In this document: piece by piece, positions 24,201 through 36,260 of the stretch
Layout of the letters: the number at the start of each line of letters is the position of its first letter
Position numbering within the stretch: the stretch's first letter is position 1
Origin: Siphonodentalium dalli
Taxonomy: Eukaryota > Mollusca > Scaphopoda > Gadilida > Siphonodentaliidae
Length of the DNA stretch: 64,000 nt
Reading direction: 5' to 3'
Assembly (NCBI GenBank): GCA_032622095.1
Contig: CP136061.1
Location: 238,934,609 to 238,998,608, forward strand
The notes under the pieces: generated by a model
What the model was told of the DNA's origin: nothing
Seen by the model: only the letters and a program-made list of their open reading frames with translations
The model's database searches: none
Made by a program: the position numbers and the translations under genes

Positions 24201-24344
24201 CCGTTGGTGTCAAACATCTTTTTCAATATTTTATGTTAGAAATACTGGATTTGAACAACAAAATGAATTTTGTTTGTTTCTGAAGTATGTTTTTCAAATT
24301 TTGAGAAAAAAAATGAAAATATATATAGCCTCCCTCCCTCATCT

Positions 24345-24602
24345 CAAACCCTTCATGACTGGAGTTTCCTGAACCCTGGGCCAATGCATTCTCTTATATA
24401 TGCGAGTCTCCTATAGGGAGCCTCGCATATATAAGAGAATACATTGGCCTAACGATATTTACCTTGACCTTGTAAGCCAGTACATTCTCTTATATATATA
24501 TATATATATGAGGCTCCCTATGGGAGACTGACATACATAAGAGAATGCACTGGCACAGGATCTTTAATGCTGCACCAGCGCAGCTCATCATAAAAGTCTT
24601 AA
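24345..24602. mobile_element. Family C MITE, reverse orientation
   Basis: It starts 'acccttcatgactggagttt' and contains two shared palindromes, the second with an expanded TATATA stretch (24495-24510). It ends 'gctcatcataaaagtcttaa'. The terminal TTAA is lost on the left. Confidence 0.7.
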
Positions 24603-24826
24603 TGTCCTAAACAACATAAATTTTAGTTAGCAAAAGTTTTGTTGCCTCAGTTTTTTTTTATTCTGCCCACATTTGTGATACTTTAAAGCCAGCACTATCT
24701 CAACACTATTCTTGAGAACATGGGTTAGTACAGGTAAAATGAGTACCTTTCCAGTTGGATTTCTATCATTTTTCACCACTGCCATTTCCTATTCCGATTG
24801 TTTCTGTTACGACAGTCCATATATGT

Positions 24827-25110
24827 TTAACCCTAGTCCATGACTTGAGCTTCCTGAATTTTTGCAAAAACCCTGTGCCAATGATTCTCTTATATATGCG
24901 AGTCTCCCATATGGAACCTCACATTAAGTATATAAGAGAATACATTGGCCTAACAATATTTACCTTCACCTTGTAAGCCATTGCATGCTCTTTCTAAGTT
25001 TATATATATATATATGCGAGGCTCCCTATGGGAGAACTTGGATATATAAGAGAATGCACTAGGACATCTTTAATGCCGCACCAGCGCAGCTCCAGTCATG
25101 AAAGGGTTAA
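24827..25110. mobile_element. Family C MITE, reverse orientation
   Basis: It begins TTAACCCTAGTCCATGACTT and ends 'ccagtcatgaaagggttaa'. There are two shared palindromes, both with small indels and TA expansion. The inner linker is 'taacaatatttaccttcacc'. Confidence 0.75.
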
Positions 25111-25514
25111 TGTGTTCAGCCAAATATGGAATGTCTGAAAATGCAATTCTTTAATCAAAATTTATGGTATAATGATATATAGTTTCTTTGAAAAGCCGAC
25201 GATGATCTTATCTGATTTATGTCTCTCGCTCTCTTGTAGAGACGTCTTTTCTGTATTGACGGGATTCTCTCCATTCATTGGTTTATCGCTCAAACCATGC
25301 GCGATTTGTTTGGTCCGTGACATTGCCAGCAGAATCCCAAAGGCAGTGGTTTAATGAGCACAGTTACTAAAAATAGGAACAATACTGTACCACAGCGTAT
25401 GTCACACCAAAACACAAACAAAGAAAACAAATCAAAATTGCTTCTCATGCACTTCACTCCATGTTTTATCGAAGATAGATGACATTAACGACAGAAAATC
25501 AGAACAAATATCTA

Positions 25515-25905
25515 TTAACCCTTTACCCAACAGAAGGGCCCTGTGCCAATGCATTCTCTTATATATGCGAGTCGACCATAGGTCGCCTCGCATATATAAG
25601 AGAATGCATTGGCTTAACACATTAAAAATTATAAAATTGTTAAAGATTGTAAGAAAAAATGGTAAAAAGTGTTAAAAAAAAGATTTTTTTAGGCCAATGC
25701 ATTCTCTTATATATGCGAGGCGACCTATGGTCGACTCGCATATATAAGAGAATGCATTGGCACAGGGTATAACTGTAACTATCACAATGTGGTCAAGGAG
25801 CCGGTTCCAATGATATCCATATTTGTATGGTTCTATTGAGACAGACCGAAGATAGTTTAGGCTGTTGAAGCTTTATTTGGCCGGTTTGTTGGGTAAACGG
25901 GTTAA
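25515..25905. mobile_element. Family B MITE, reverse orientation
   Basis: It begins TTAACCCTTTACCCAACAGA and ends 'gtttgttgggtaaacgggttaa', with two intact shared palindromes and the A/T-rich spacer. It is the reverse of 5879-6278, and almost identical to it. Confidence 0.8.
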
Positions 25906-26135
25906 AAGGTACAAAAGATAAAACTGGTATGCATTGCTATTTTTGGAAATTTATTTTAATGGTGTGACGTCACCTCGGCAAAGCCTTCCATTCCCGGAAA
26001 GATATCGAGAGACTTGTATCTGATCAGAATATTGTCGGCTTTTCAAAGAGACTGAATGATATATGGTATATTAATAGTTCCACAGTTGCAACCTGAAAGC
26101 AATATTCAAACTGGTATATTCTACAGGAGCTTGTG

Positions 26136-26400
26136 TTAACCCTTTACCCAACAGAACGGCCCTGTGCCAATGCATTCTCTTATATATGTGAGTCGACCAT
26201 AGGTCGCCTCGCATATATAAGAGAATGCATTGGCTTAACACATTAAAAATTATAAAATTGTTAAAGAATGTAAGAAAAAATGGTAAAAAGTGTTAAAAAA
26301 AGATTTGTTTTAGGCCAATGCATTCTCTTATATATGCGAGGCGACCTATGGTCGACTCGCATATATAAGAGAATGCATTGGCACAGGGCATAACTGTAAC
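26136..26400. mobile_element. Family B MITE, truncated, with 23-bp flanking repeat
   Basis: The left end TTAACCCTTTACCCAACAGA and two palindromes are present, but the element stops at 'cagggcataactgtaac'. The 23 bp before and including its TTAA (26117-26139, 'tattctacaggagcttgtg' plus ttaa) recur exactly at 26401-26423. Confidence 0.75.
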
Positions 26401-26569
26401 TATTCTACAGGAGCTTGTGTTAAGTTACTAATTTATGACAAATACTGTAAATTTATTTTAATTAGGGCATTACTGTAACTACATTGCCTGATTCTTTCTA
26501 CAATCGTCAATGCTCAACGATTGGTAACTTATTAAAGGCTAATGTCTAGTGGCTCCATAAAACAATAAG

Positions 26570-26785
26570 TACAGTAATGCCCTAATTAATAGACTCCTTA
26601 ACCACGCAGAATTATGGGTAACTTTTCAGGATTTAGTCGGAAATATGGCTTGTTGCCATTCATCGGAAAGCTCTCAGTGAGAGCTTTCCAATGAATGGCA
26701 ACAAGACATATTTCCGACTAAATCCTGAAAAATTACCCATAATTCTGCTGTGGTTAAAGAGTCGATTAATTAGGGCATTACTGTA
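26570..26785. mobile_element. Family H pogo-like MITE
   Basis: The ends are TACAGTAATGCCCTAATTAA and its complement, with TA on both sides. It is a nearly perfect foldback, the centre being 'gaaagctctcagtgagagctttc'. CAGT...ACTG ends with TA duplications suggest the pogo branch of Tc1/mariner. A stray family H end lies at about 26459-26478. Confidence 0.8.
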
Positions 26786-27094
26786 ACTACCTCACCAGCG
26801 TGTGAAATGAAACCCATAGCTATTAGTGTACTGATTACGTGATGTGCTTTCAGCGCCGGAATACCTGGGGGGGTCTAATTTCTCAATAGTCACTTCTCAA
26901 AGATGTTATAAACTGGCTATTGTAAGACCTGTTGATGTGGATAAATATAATATCTCATCCACAAATCCACATTTCCATGAAATGGCCTTTTTATGAGATA
27001 CCATGAAAATTGATGGCAATGAGTAAAAGAGAGTGGAGAGTGTGGAAACATAATTTTTGGTATCATAAATTGTCTGATTCAATTTGAATTGATT

Positions 27095-27799
27095 CAGGCC
27101 TCAGCTTACCAGGCGAGTAGGGCGAAATAGTCGCCCTCGAAGTCGCCTTAGTGTCGCGCCAGGGAGAAGTGAAGTCGCCCTCCGATTTTCCCAAAATTAT
27201 TCTACGGCTGTAGCAAGTGATAAGCCATGCATGCTATAGTGTTACAAATCAATTATGAATATATCGCCTGCGAGTCAAACAGTGACAAAATGTTGACACA
27301 AGGTCGACTCCTTTTGTTTATCAGCATTGAGTAAGTAAATGCGGTCTTCAATGTCCAGACAAGGATTATAATATATCAAACAAAGAAGCCGAGAGCACCA
27401 TTTTATAGTGTGCAAATAAAGTTTTAATCGTTGTATTGCCTTGTTCGAAATAAAACGTGATCCATAACCGGAAAATCGTAATTTTATTCCCAATGATTCA
27501 GTGATTTGAGAGACACTCGGTAGTCGATGTCAAGACTCATTCACTCAAGGCCGTTAATTGTGGCATATATATGCAAACCAAATGCAACAAACAATCTATA
27601 TTACATTTAAATGAAAAATTTGAAATTTTTTCCATGATTATGATTTTTTTCGTTTGTTTAACTTATACATATTAAATAAATTATCAGATGAAATTATTCT
27701 CAAGTCTCTCACTTCTCCCTATTTTTCTCTCACTTCTCCCTATTTCTGCCAGAGGGAGAAGTCACTTCTCCCTATTCTCAACCTGCAAGCTGAGGCCTG
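27095..27799. mobile_element. hAT-like non-autonomous element with 8-bp duplication
   Basis: The terminal repeats CAGGCCTCAGCTT and AAGCTGAGGCCTG are perfect over 13 bp. The 8 bp AATTGATT occurs directly before (27087-27094) and directly after (27800-27807). An 8-bp duplication and CAG-type ends are the hAT signature. Inside both ends are 'agtcgccct' and 'cacttctccctatt' repeats. The 705 bp hold no recognisable transposase. Confidence 0.8.
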
Positions 27800-27807
27800 A
27801 ATTGATT

Positions 27808-28503
27808 CAAAATCGGATGTCCTGATGCTGTTGTTCAAACAACAACTGTTTTGTGCAAAGAGACTTCAGATATTAACGAGCAAGTGTGATGGGAACAATA
27901 TCCACATTCTACAGTATTTGTCCATGCAATTATTTTGAAGTTGTGGCCCTTAGAAAATTAATAAACGTCTGTTAGTGAAAAGGCACATTTGTGAGGGGGG
28001 ATACTTGTTGTTTTTAAAGGTGCAAATTAAAGTGACACTCTCTCTTAATCATAATTAAATAATTTAATGACGACCTCGACAGGCGACTGTGGTATTATAA
28101 TCTTACCTACTGAATGTAATTCTCGCTGCATCCAGACTGGATATTAATTGATGTACTTTTCACCTGTTATTTGCACTGATTGGATCAGAGTGATGCACAG
28201 TTGTTTCTGTATAGTGGACTGGCATGGTGTACAGATGTTTGTGTATATAAGACATTTACAATTTGTACAGTGTACAGCGACTTTTAAGTCTATTGAGTCA
28301 TCTACACTTTTGTTAATGCGAAATGTTATTGAACCTGTTGTGTATTTGTTTTTTCCTGATATTTTTTGTCTTTCTGCTTGCTACGACCTGAGGAATTTTG
28401 ACTAGGCTGTGTCGGTCCAAACTTTGGAACTGTTGTCTGTGATCTTCATGTAAAAAATGGCTGGCTCCAAATTATGTATTAGTTAGTAGTAGGAGGATTT
28501 CCA
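27808..28503. other. Nothing recognised
   Basis: About 700 bp of A/T-rich sequence. An open frame on the + strand from 28148 to 28405 has no recognisable similarity or codon pattern and is not called. Confidence 0.4.
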
Positions 28504-28710
28504 TTCAGTAATGCTCTAAATAATCGACTCCTTAACCACAGCAGAATTATGGGTAACTTTTCAGGATTTAGTCGGAAATATGGCTTGTTGCCATTCAACG
28601 GAAAGCTTTCAGTGAGAGCTTTCCCATGAATGTCAACAAGCCATATTTCCGAAAAAATTACCCATAATTCTGCTGTGGTTAAGGAGTCGATTATTTAGGG
28701 CATTACTGTA
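28504..28710. mobile_element. Family H pogo-like MITE
   Basis: It starts 'cagtaatgctctaaataatc' and ends 'atttagggcattactgta'. It is a long foldback around 'gaaagctttcagtgagagct', with a small deletion in the right arm. Confidence 0.75.
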
Positions 28711-28803
28711 TATATCTGAACATACCGATATAAACTGAATAAAATGTTTTCTTTTTTATAACTTTCCCAAATTTGAGCTGTTCCAGTTCTGCTGGTTCAA
28801 ACT

Positions 28804-29050
28804 TTAACCCTTTCTATACTAAATACTCACTGATGGTAGTTATCCCTTAGGAAATGTTCAGACAATAAGTTCAGGTCATTTGTTGAACTTATTATCTGAA
28901 CATTTCCCTAAAAAAAATAGGACTCCTTCTGTATGTTTCATCTGTCGTCTGCTTATTTTTCCTGAACACACCTCCAGATGAATAATAGACCATTCCCATG
29001 TATACTTTTATAACTGGATGGGAGAATTCATTTAGTAGAGAAAGGGTTAA
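28804..29050. mobile_element. Family D TTAA-type MITE, complete
   Basis: It begins TTAACCCTTTCTATACTAAA and ends 'tagtagagaaagggttaa'. The hairpin arms are 'gacaataagttcaggtcat' and 'gttgaacttattatctgaac'. The right part has 'cctccagatgaataatagac'. Confidence 0.8.
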
Positions 29051-29587
29051 AACAAGTCATCAACATTCTGCATGCAAAAGTGCTTGAATGAAAAAGGGTC
29101 CTCTTTCCTTCTTGAAGCGGCCTGTATATTTCATATATTCATCCACCTAACTGTTCCAGGGAAAGTGACAGAAGCAAGCTTTACTTGATAAACTGTTATG
29201 CTTAATGCCACCGCGTGCCATAATAAATCAAATTGTTCTACTTTATATTAAAGACAAACAAGGGAAATAATCAAATTCCAAATCCCAAGATTTTTTCCTA
29301 ATTTTGATAAAAATTTGGATATAATCCTTTGTGTGATATAATTTTAATTAAATAAAGTTTGAAGAATATACCTCATCATTTTAAAGATGCAATTTATACA
29401 TATGAAGGTTTTCACTCTCAGCAATTCAAGGCGACAGCCAAAAGAGGCTTTTAATTAAACATTTGCCGATGACAACTGTCTATCAAAATTAGCGTGGTTG
29501 TTGCAAGCAGAATATATATGAATTACGTCTTGTCGTGTAATGTGAGTTAGACTAGTCTAGGTGGACTGAGATATCAAGAAAAATGTT

Positions 29588-29807
29588 TTAACCATTTCAA
29601 AACTCAATGGATTCTCCCGTTCTGTTATTCATTTGGAGGGGTGTTCAGGAAATATAAGCAGACGACAGAAAGGCGAAAACATATTGTAGAAATATTCCTA
29701 TTCATTGGTAGGAACTGTTGAGATATTAAGTTCAACATACGACCATATTATCTGAGCATCTCCTAAAGGTCTACTTCTCAATGAGTATTTAATAAAGAAA
29801 GAGTTAA
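29588..29807. mobile_element. Family D MITE, reverse orientation
   Basis: It begins TTAACCATTTCAAAACTCAA and ends 'taaagaaagagttaa', with family D blocks in reverse order. The hairpin is reduced to one arm (gatattaagttcaacatacg). Confidence 0.65.
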
Positions 29808-29864
29808 ACATCCTAAAACATGTTCTTGAACTGCCCCTATAGTTCTGGTGTAATTTTTGGCAGA

Positions 29865-30113
29865 TTAAAAGTTTCCATGACTGGAGCTTCCTGAAATTTT
29901 GTGACAATCATGTGCCAATGTATTCTCTTATATATGCGAGTCTCGCATATATAAGAGAATACATTGGCCTAACAATATTTACCTTGATCTTGTAAGCCAG
30001 TGCATTCTCTTGTATATGCGAGGCTCCCTATGGGAGACTCCATATATATAGAAAATGCACTGGCCAGGTTCTCTAATGCTGCACCAGCACATCTTTCATC
30101 ATGAATGGGTTAA
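29865..30113. mobile_element. Family C MITE, reverse orientation
   Basis: It begins 'ttaaaagtttccatgactgg' and ends 'catcatgaatgggttaa'. The first shared palindrome has a central deletion (tatatatgcgagtctcgcat), and the second has decayed. Confidence 0.65.
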
Positions 30114-30310
30114 ACTGAGTAACAATCCCTTGTCAATTTTCAACAGAAAAATCAGACAGAAGAATGATCTTAAAAAACTTGACATTTGAGAAGCCAGCGA
30201 TCTTGGGCCTGATCAAGTTTCTGATAACTATGAGATCTAGTTGGACCTTGGACTAGAATAATTAGGGGTATAGGATGTAATGGTATCGTTATAGATTCCA
30301 TGTTATTCAA

Positions 30311-30483
30311 TGTCAACCCTTTCTCTACAACATGGATTTTCCCTTTCAGTTATAAGAGTTATATTGGAATGGTCCATTGTTCAGTTGGAGGGGTTTTCAC
30401 GAAAAATGCACAAACGACAGACTGACGAAAAGATAATACAAGTGTAGGTGGATTCATATCCATTGGAGGGAAATCTTCAGATA
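30311..30483. mobile_element. Family D MITE, truncated
   Basis: It begins 'gtcaaccctttctctacaac', continues with reversed family D blocks (aatggtccattgttcagttg, ggggttttcacgaaa) and breaks off at the next family H element. Confidence 0.5.
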
Positions 30484-30800
30484 CAGTAATGCCCTAAGTA
30501 ATCGACCTCTTAACCACAGCAGAATTATGGGTAACTTTTCAGGATTTAGTCGGAAATATGGCTTGTTGCCATTCATCGGAAAGCTCTCCTGGGAGAATTA
30601 TGGGTACAGTCAGAAATATGGCTTGTTGCTATTCATCGGAAAGCTGAGAGCTTTCCGATGAATGGCAACAAGCCATATTTCCGACTAAATCCTATCGGAA
30701 AGCTCTCAGTGAATGGCAAAAAGCCATATTTCCAATTAAATCCTGAAAAATTACCCATAATTGTGCTGTGGTTAAGGAGTCGATTATTTAGGCATTACTG
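30482..30800. mobile_element. Family H pogo-like MITE with internal duplications
   Basis: It begins TACAGTAATGCCCTAAGTAA and ends 'atttaggcattactg'. It is longer than other copies because parts of both arms are repeated (two extra 'atatggcttgttg' and 'gaaagctc' blocks, 30597-30720). Confidence 0.7.
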
Positions 30801-30930
30801 TTCTCAGCGATGAGGGTTAATGAGATCTCAGTTCATCCAGACGAGGTACAGAGATTCAATGGCATAATATTTGAGCATTTTATTGGAGTTGAACAGAGAA
30901 TTGACCAGGCCAGGGAATATGGTGTGGACA

Positions 30931-31500
30931 TTTGCAGAATGAGGTCCCGAGAGGGTGAATTTAGTGTCGCTACCCCGCACACTAAATTCACCCTATGGGG
31001 ACTTCATAATGCTTAGGCCTTATCTTCTCTGGAAAAAATCTTTATTATCAAAAGTTTTTTAGTTTCTTTAGAAACTCCTTCACAAAGATTCTTTTTCCTT
31101 TATAGTTTAGTTTCTCTATATCCACAAATTGGCAGACGACACGCTGCATAATCACAATATTCACCATGTGGGAAGTTAACCCTTTCAGTGCCTAGTCCGA
31201 TTTTTGTATCAACCCATATTTCCTTGATCATTTTTCAAATTTATTGATTATAATAATGTGATACATCAATGTATCACATTATTATAATCAATAAATTTGA
31301 AAAATGATCAAGGCAATATGGGTTGATCCAAAAATCGAACTTGGCACTGAAAGGGTTAAATCTGTCTAGGTCTCCCATAGCAGATGAGGCCATTCAGAAT
31401 GAAGTCCCCAGAGGATGAATTTGGTGCAGTGGGTTAGATTCACTAAATTTACCCTCTGAGGAACTCATTCTGCAAATGTCCAGCACCATATTCTCAGGCC
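30931..31500. mobile_element. Family I element carrying a nested family E MITE
   Basis: The outer ends are 'gtggacatttgcagaatgag' and 'ctgcaaatgtccagcac'. The hairpins are at 30944-31012 (shortened) and 31394-31474. The family middle is interrupted at 31176-31359 by a TTAA element. The interrupted site reads 'gggaag' then 'atctgtctaggtctcccata', matching intact middles at 3829 and 23642. Confidence 0.7.
31176..31359. mobile_element. Family E TTAA-type MITE, nested
   Basis: It begins TTAACCCTTTCAGTGCCTAG and ends 'ttggcactgaaagggttaa'. It is nearly one perfect foldback of about 184 bp, centred on 'atgtgatacatcaatgtatc'. It does not carry the palindrome of families A-C. Confidence 0.85.
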
Positions 31501-31883
31501 TTGACTTGACAATAGTTAAAATTTTGAAATGTGTTACATGTCTGTTATCCCTGTATTGGTGTTTGACTTTTCTCCCATTCTCTCCCCCAAGTCCTTCAGA
31601 GTCCTGTGTTGTGTGCATCTGACACCGAGTTACAACAAACAAATTAGTTGGAAATTTTACACATATTGTGTTCAGTTTTAGCTCAATTTTCAAATGTGGC
31701 ATTACATTTTTGGTCTCTTCAAATTCATTTCGGATTGAAAAGATTGATTATTGACATTCCAGGGCAGAATATGTGTAGCTTTGGTACATATTCATAACAA
31801 TACCATAGTAACACACTTTGAAAGTCACATATAAATTGGCTGAACCTGGCTTTTGTCTGACTCAATCCAGTTCCACTGCTGTT

Positions 31884-32283
31884 TTAACCCTTTACCCAAC
31901 AAACCGGCCAAAACCGGCCAAATAAAGCTTTAACAGCCTAAAATATCTTCGGTCTGTCTCAATAGAACCATACAAATATGGATATCATTGGAACCGGCTC
32001 ATTGACCACATTGTGATGGTTACAGTTATGCCCTGTGCCAATGCATTCTCTTATATATGCGAGTCGACCATAGGTCGCCTCGCATATATAAGAGAATGCA
32101 TTGGCCTAAAAAAAATCTTTTTTTAACACTTTTTACCATTTTTTCTTACATTCTTTAACAATTTTATAATTTGTAATGTGTTAAGCCAATGCATTCTCTT
32201 ATATATGCGAGGCGACCTATGGTCGACTCGCATATATAAGAGAATGCATTGGCACAGGGCCCTTCTGTTGGGTAAAGGGTTAA
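31884..32283. mobile_element. Family B TTAA-type MITE, complete
   Basis: It begins TTAACCCTTTACCCAACAAA and ends 'tgttgggtaaagggttaa'. It is collinear with 5879-6278 with few differences, two palindromes included. Confidence 0.85.
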
Positions 32284-33434
32284 GGACTATGGATAAATGT
32301 TGAGCTAGGAGTAGAGGTATGCTTTGAAATCTGGAAACTTTGAAACATTCATTGCTAGAGTCAACTGTTTTATTGTTACTATATTTAGATGACACCAATG
32401 TAGTTTGTTGGTTACTTTTTTCTCGAAAATGCACCAAAAAAAGATAAAAATTAGATGGTGTTCAGTTTGTGTAAACCGTTCTATCAGGCATAATAGCATG
32501 GGAAATTGGGAATAATTGAGATTTTAATATGTTGGTTTTATTCATTTTAATTCACAAAAAAATATTTCAACTGAAATATACCGGTATGTGATTTGCATTT
32601 ACGAATAATCATGTGGAATATTTGGCAATCGGTTTGTCAAGACCTGACTGGGTTCCCCCCCCCCCCCCCCATCCAAAGATTGTATTTCCTGATGTCTGTA
32701 AGACAACTTGGCTAAAAGATCATATATTTGCAGATTTGCTATGAGTAATGAACAAAATTTCCTTATTAGACACTGTTTTAGAAGAAGAAATAATGTCACT
32801 AATCAAACTCCTGAGCATTTGTTCAGTTTTCTTCAAAAACAAATATCAACAATAATATTATTTAGCCTAAAGAAAATCTCTAATGCTTTTTTAAAACTTT
32901 CCTCGACTGTGAAATTTGTCCAGAATTTTTCCAAAAATGAGTATCCATAATCCTTAAATTCTATTAATACTCACCAAATATGGCTCTATGAGCTGCTATA
33001 ATGTTAAATACCTATTCAACAGTTCGGACAATCAGATGAAAATGTATGGTGGTGGCTTCTGACTATGTTTTCTGCATTGAATCGTTCACGTTCTTGATTA
33101 TTTTATTAGCTCAATTTGATGTACTGAACATGGGTTATTGTAATGGCTTTTCACCCATCACCCGTAATTACATTCATAATTATTACAGCACAGACGACAA
33201 TTCAGTATTTCTTATATGATTGCTACCAGAATTCATAAGTTTTTTTGGGGGTGACAGTCTGTGACATTACATGAGAATTCTATATCGTCGCCTAATAGGC
33301 AAAAGGACGCAAGTCTATATTTGGGCAAAATCAGATTGACATGAGCAACACTTGCCCCCTACGGCTTCAGCTTGTTACTTCGACTTTCTTGTTGATCTAC
33401 GATGAACAAAATTGAGGCATGTTGCCTTTTGATT
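32284..33434. other. Nothing recognised, apart from a poly-C run
   Basis: About 1.15 kb of A/T-rich sequence with a C run near 32647-32670. Small open frames on both strands (for example 32708-32950) show no domain and are not called. Confidence 0.4.
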
Positions 33435-33683
33435 CAATATTTTTTATAATTGTTAAAAAATGTAAGAAAAAATTATCCAAAAATTGCTTAAGAGTGTAAG
33501 AAATAATGATAAAAAATTCAAAAATTATTTAAGAATGTAAGAACAAATTATAAAAATTATTAAAGAATGTAAGAAAAATTGATAAAAAAAAAAATGATGC
33601 TGTCGACTCGCATATATAAGAGAATGCATAGGCACAGGGTCTTTAATGTTGTGCCAGTGCAGCTCCCATCATGAAAGGGTTAA
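33435..33683. mobile_element. Degenerate TTAA-MITE composite
   Basis: It carries several repeats of a spacer-like unit (attgttaaaaaatgtaagaa and variants), as in the family B spacer. Half of the shared palindrome (gactcgcatatataagagaa) and a family C right end 'cccatcatgaaagggttaa' follow. Confidence 0.6.
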
Positions 33684-34639
33684 GGCGACGATATGCAATC
33701 TGTCAAAAAGCATGTGTGCCTGTAAAGTTTCTGAAAAATTGCCAAAACAATTCAGAAATGGAAAAACATTGGCCAAACAAATTTTCCGACCAGCATCAAA
33801 CCTTTTTATGATTGCAAGCCTTACAATACTCTGTTAATGTATTAAACTTGAGCTTCAGTCTTATTGATATTTTGATTAATATTAATTGTCCCATCTATAT
33901 ATATTTCAGTGTAGTAAAATATTCTCTTTTTTAAATTTTAGTTCTACAAATGATTACAGGTATATCAAAGGTAAAAAATTATCACTGTTATTTTTTACCA
34001 CTAGAGTTGAACATTTGATCCTTTTGGCTGGAATTTGGATTTGACTCAACCATGCCTGTTACATTTATTTTGTTGGAGGATCCCAATGTAAAAAAAAAAA
34101 CTATTGAATTAGGACTACTGTCAGGGATTTGCAGTTTAAGTTATTCATAAACCCTATAAATTGTTGCATCATTGCTTTTAAAAAGGTCTTTCAAATAAAT
34201 TATATGAAACTATGTGTTCTACAACACAATTATATCCATGTATTTCAAGGGGATGGCCTGGTATGAATGGCACAAACTGGTCAAATTAGTTTCATATGAC
34301 ATAACGATTTGTGGCCAATCTGGGGTTGATAGATTGTTTTACATACACCATGTTTCCTTGGTGTAAAGTAGTCTGTAATACAGAATGTGCTAGCACAGTT
34401 TTTAATGATTCTACCAGTAGCAAAACTGACATAACAAATAGTTTATAGACCAAGTAAATATGGTCCAGATTGTACAGCAAATAAATATTTTGATTATTTC
34501 TATACACAGTTTTTTCAACGGTGACCGATTTAGAAATTGGCAAACCAAGAAAGGATTGTAATTTCTTCAATCTGTATATGATCTACAGTAATTAGCTAGA
34601 AATAAACGATATAGTCCTATGGATTTAATCACTAATATA
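33684..34639. other. Nothing recognised
   Basis: Nearly 1 kb of A/T-rich sequence without a repeat family known from elsewhere in the window and without a supported gene. The - strand open frame 34292-34570 has no recognisable domain. Confidence 0.4.
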
Positions 34640-34870
34640 TTAACCCTTTGAGTGCCAGGGGCCGATATTATCGGCCCTAAACCTACACAATAAGTCTGTT
34701 AAAGAATATAATAAAATATATTAAAATTGTAAAAAAAAAAACAATTTTAGGCCAATGCATTCTCTTATATATGCGAGGCGACCTATGGTCGACTCGCATA
34801 TATAAGAGAATGCATTGGCACAGGGTATATGGGTTGATACAAAAATCGGGCCTGGCACTCAAAGGGTTAA
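34640..34870. mobile_element. Family A TTAA-type MITE
   Basis: The ends are TTAACCCTTTGAGTGCCAGG and 'ctggcactcaaagggttaa'. There is one intact shared palindrome. It is the best preserved family A copy. Confidence 0.85.
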
Positions 34871-34967
34871 TTAAACATTGAAATCAAACATTCTGCAGCT
34901 GATTCTTTTTACGGAAAATGATTTCACATATTTTTTAAATCAAATTATAGATATGATCATATTTCTA

Positions 34968-35183
34968 TACAGTAATGCCCTGAATAATCGACTCCTTAAC
35001 CACAGCAGAATTATGGGTAATTATTCAGGATTTAGTCGGAAATATGGCTTGTTGCCATTCATTGGAAAGCTCTCTCTGAGAGCTTTCCGATGAAAGGCCA
35101 CAAGCCATATTTCCGACTAAATCCTGAAAAGTTACCCATAATTCTGCTGTGGTTAAGGAGTTGATTATTTAGGGCATTTCTAT
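34968..35183. mobile_element. Family H pogo-like MITE
   Basis: It begins TACAGTAATGCCCTGAATAA and ends 'ttagggcatttctata'. It is a foldback around 'gaaagctctctctgagagct'. Confidence 0.8.
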
Positions 35184-36260
35184 AACCAAATATAGATAAT
35201 AAATAATATCCATTCAATCGAGTGGTCTGTTCAAATGAAATTATATTCAAATGTGTTTTCTCCAGTGTTGTATGATACTAATTATGACCTGTTCAGTCTT
35301 TCAAACTCGGCAGCCCTTATATAAACAATAATTGATTTATCATCATGGGCGATTATCCCCCCCCCCTCTTTATGGCTCACGTAATACATAATGTTGGAAG
35401 CCCCAGATTATAGCATATTTATCAAATTCTATTTTATATACCTTTAGAGTGAGGAAGCTCCAGAACAGATATATTAAAGTTATCCGTTCCAAAAATAATT
35501 TAATATGAAAAAATTTAACGATGTACTATTGTCAAAGTACCCACCCCTGGTTAAATAGTCCTACTAATGTGCTGTGATGCTGGTGGGTCCTGCTGAATTG
35601 CTACGATGATGGTAGGGAAAAGAATTGCTGTTAAGAAAAGACCTGTAATTTTATTTAAAGTGTTCATTTTCGCGGTGTTTGCGTGATCTGAACAATGGTT
35701 AGAAAACATTCAAATTTTTTTTAATAATTGATGTGTTGGATGTTGCAAACCAGCCATAATTGAGATCGATAAGACTGTCATTTGCAATCACCAGCGCCAC
35801 CATTATCAAAATATTAAAAAAAATATATGTATGTTCTTGAATGTTTCTTAAGACACTGGCTTTTGCTCAATTCATAAAAATACATAAAAAATTATAACTT
35901 TGAGAAAAATAATGGTACTTTATCTTAACAGCATTGCTTTGCCTTACCAGCATCAGCAATTCAGCATGACCAACCAGCATCATAGCAAATTAGTATGACT
36001 ACTTAACCAGGTAGGAAGGTTTGTTCTGGCTGGCTCTGTACTTATTTTGATAACTACCTTCATCAACTGTATTATTAGCAATGGAAGCAGATAACTATAA
36101 TATGAAATGTTATGCCTCATTATTGCATATCATCTCCACACAGTGATTATCTCCCATGGTCATTCCTGATTTATCTCTGCCACAGGTGAATTCCATATAA
36201 ATTTTGTAGATTTTTTATCCATAACTGAGAGTTTTGCTATCCTTCTCGGATTCAGGTTTC
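35184..36260. other. Nothing recognised
   Basis: About 1.1 kb with a short C run (35358-35366) and a few imperfect direct repeats ('accagcatcagcaattcagc' and 'accaaccagcatcatagcaa', 35948-35991). No gene is supported. Confidence 0.4.

Noticed and set aside
31241-31320. Strong hairpin as a bacterial-type terminator.
   Set aside because: It is the centre of the family E foldback MITE, and the sequence is from an animal genome.
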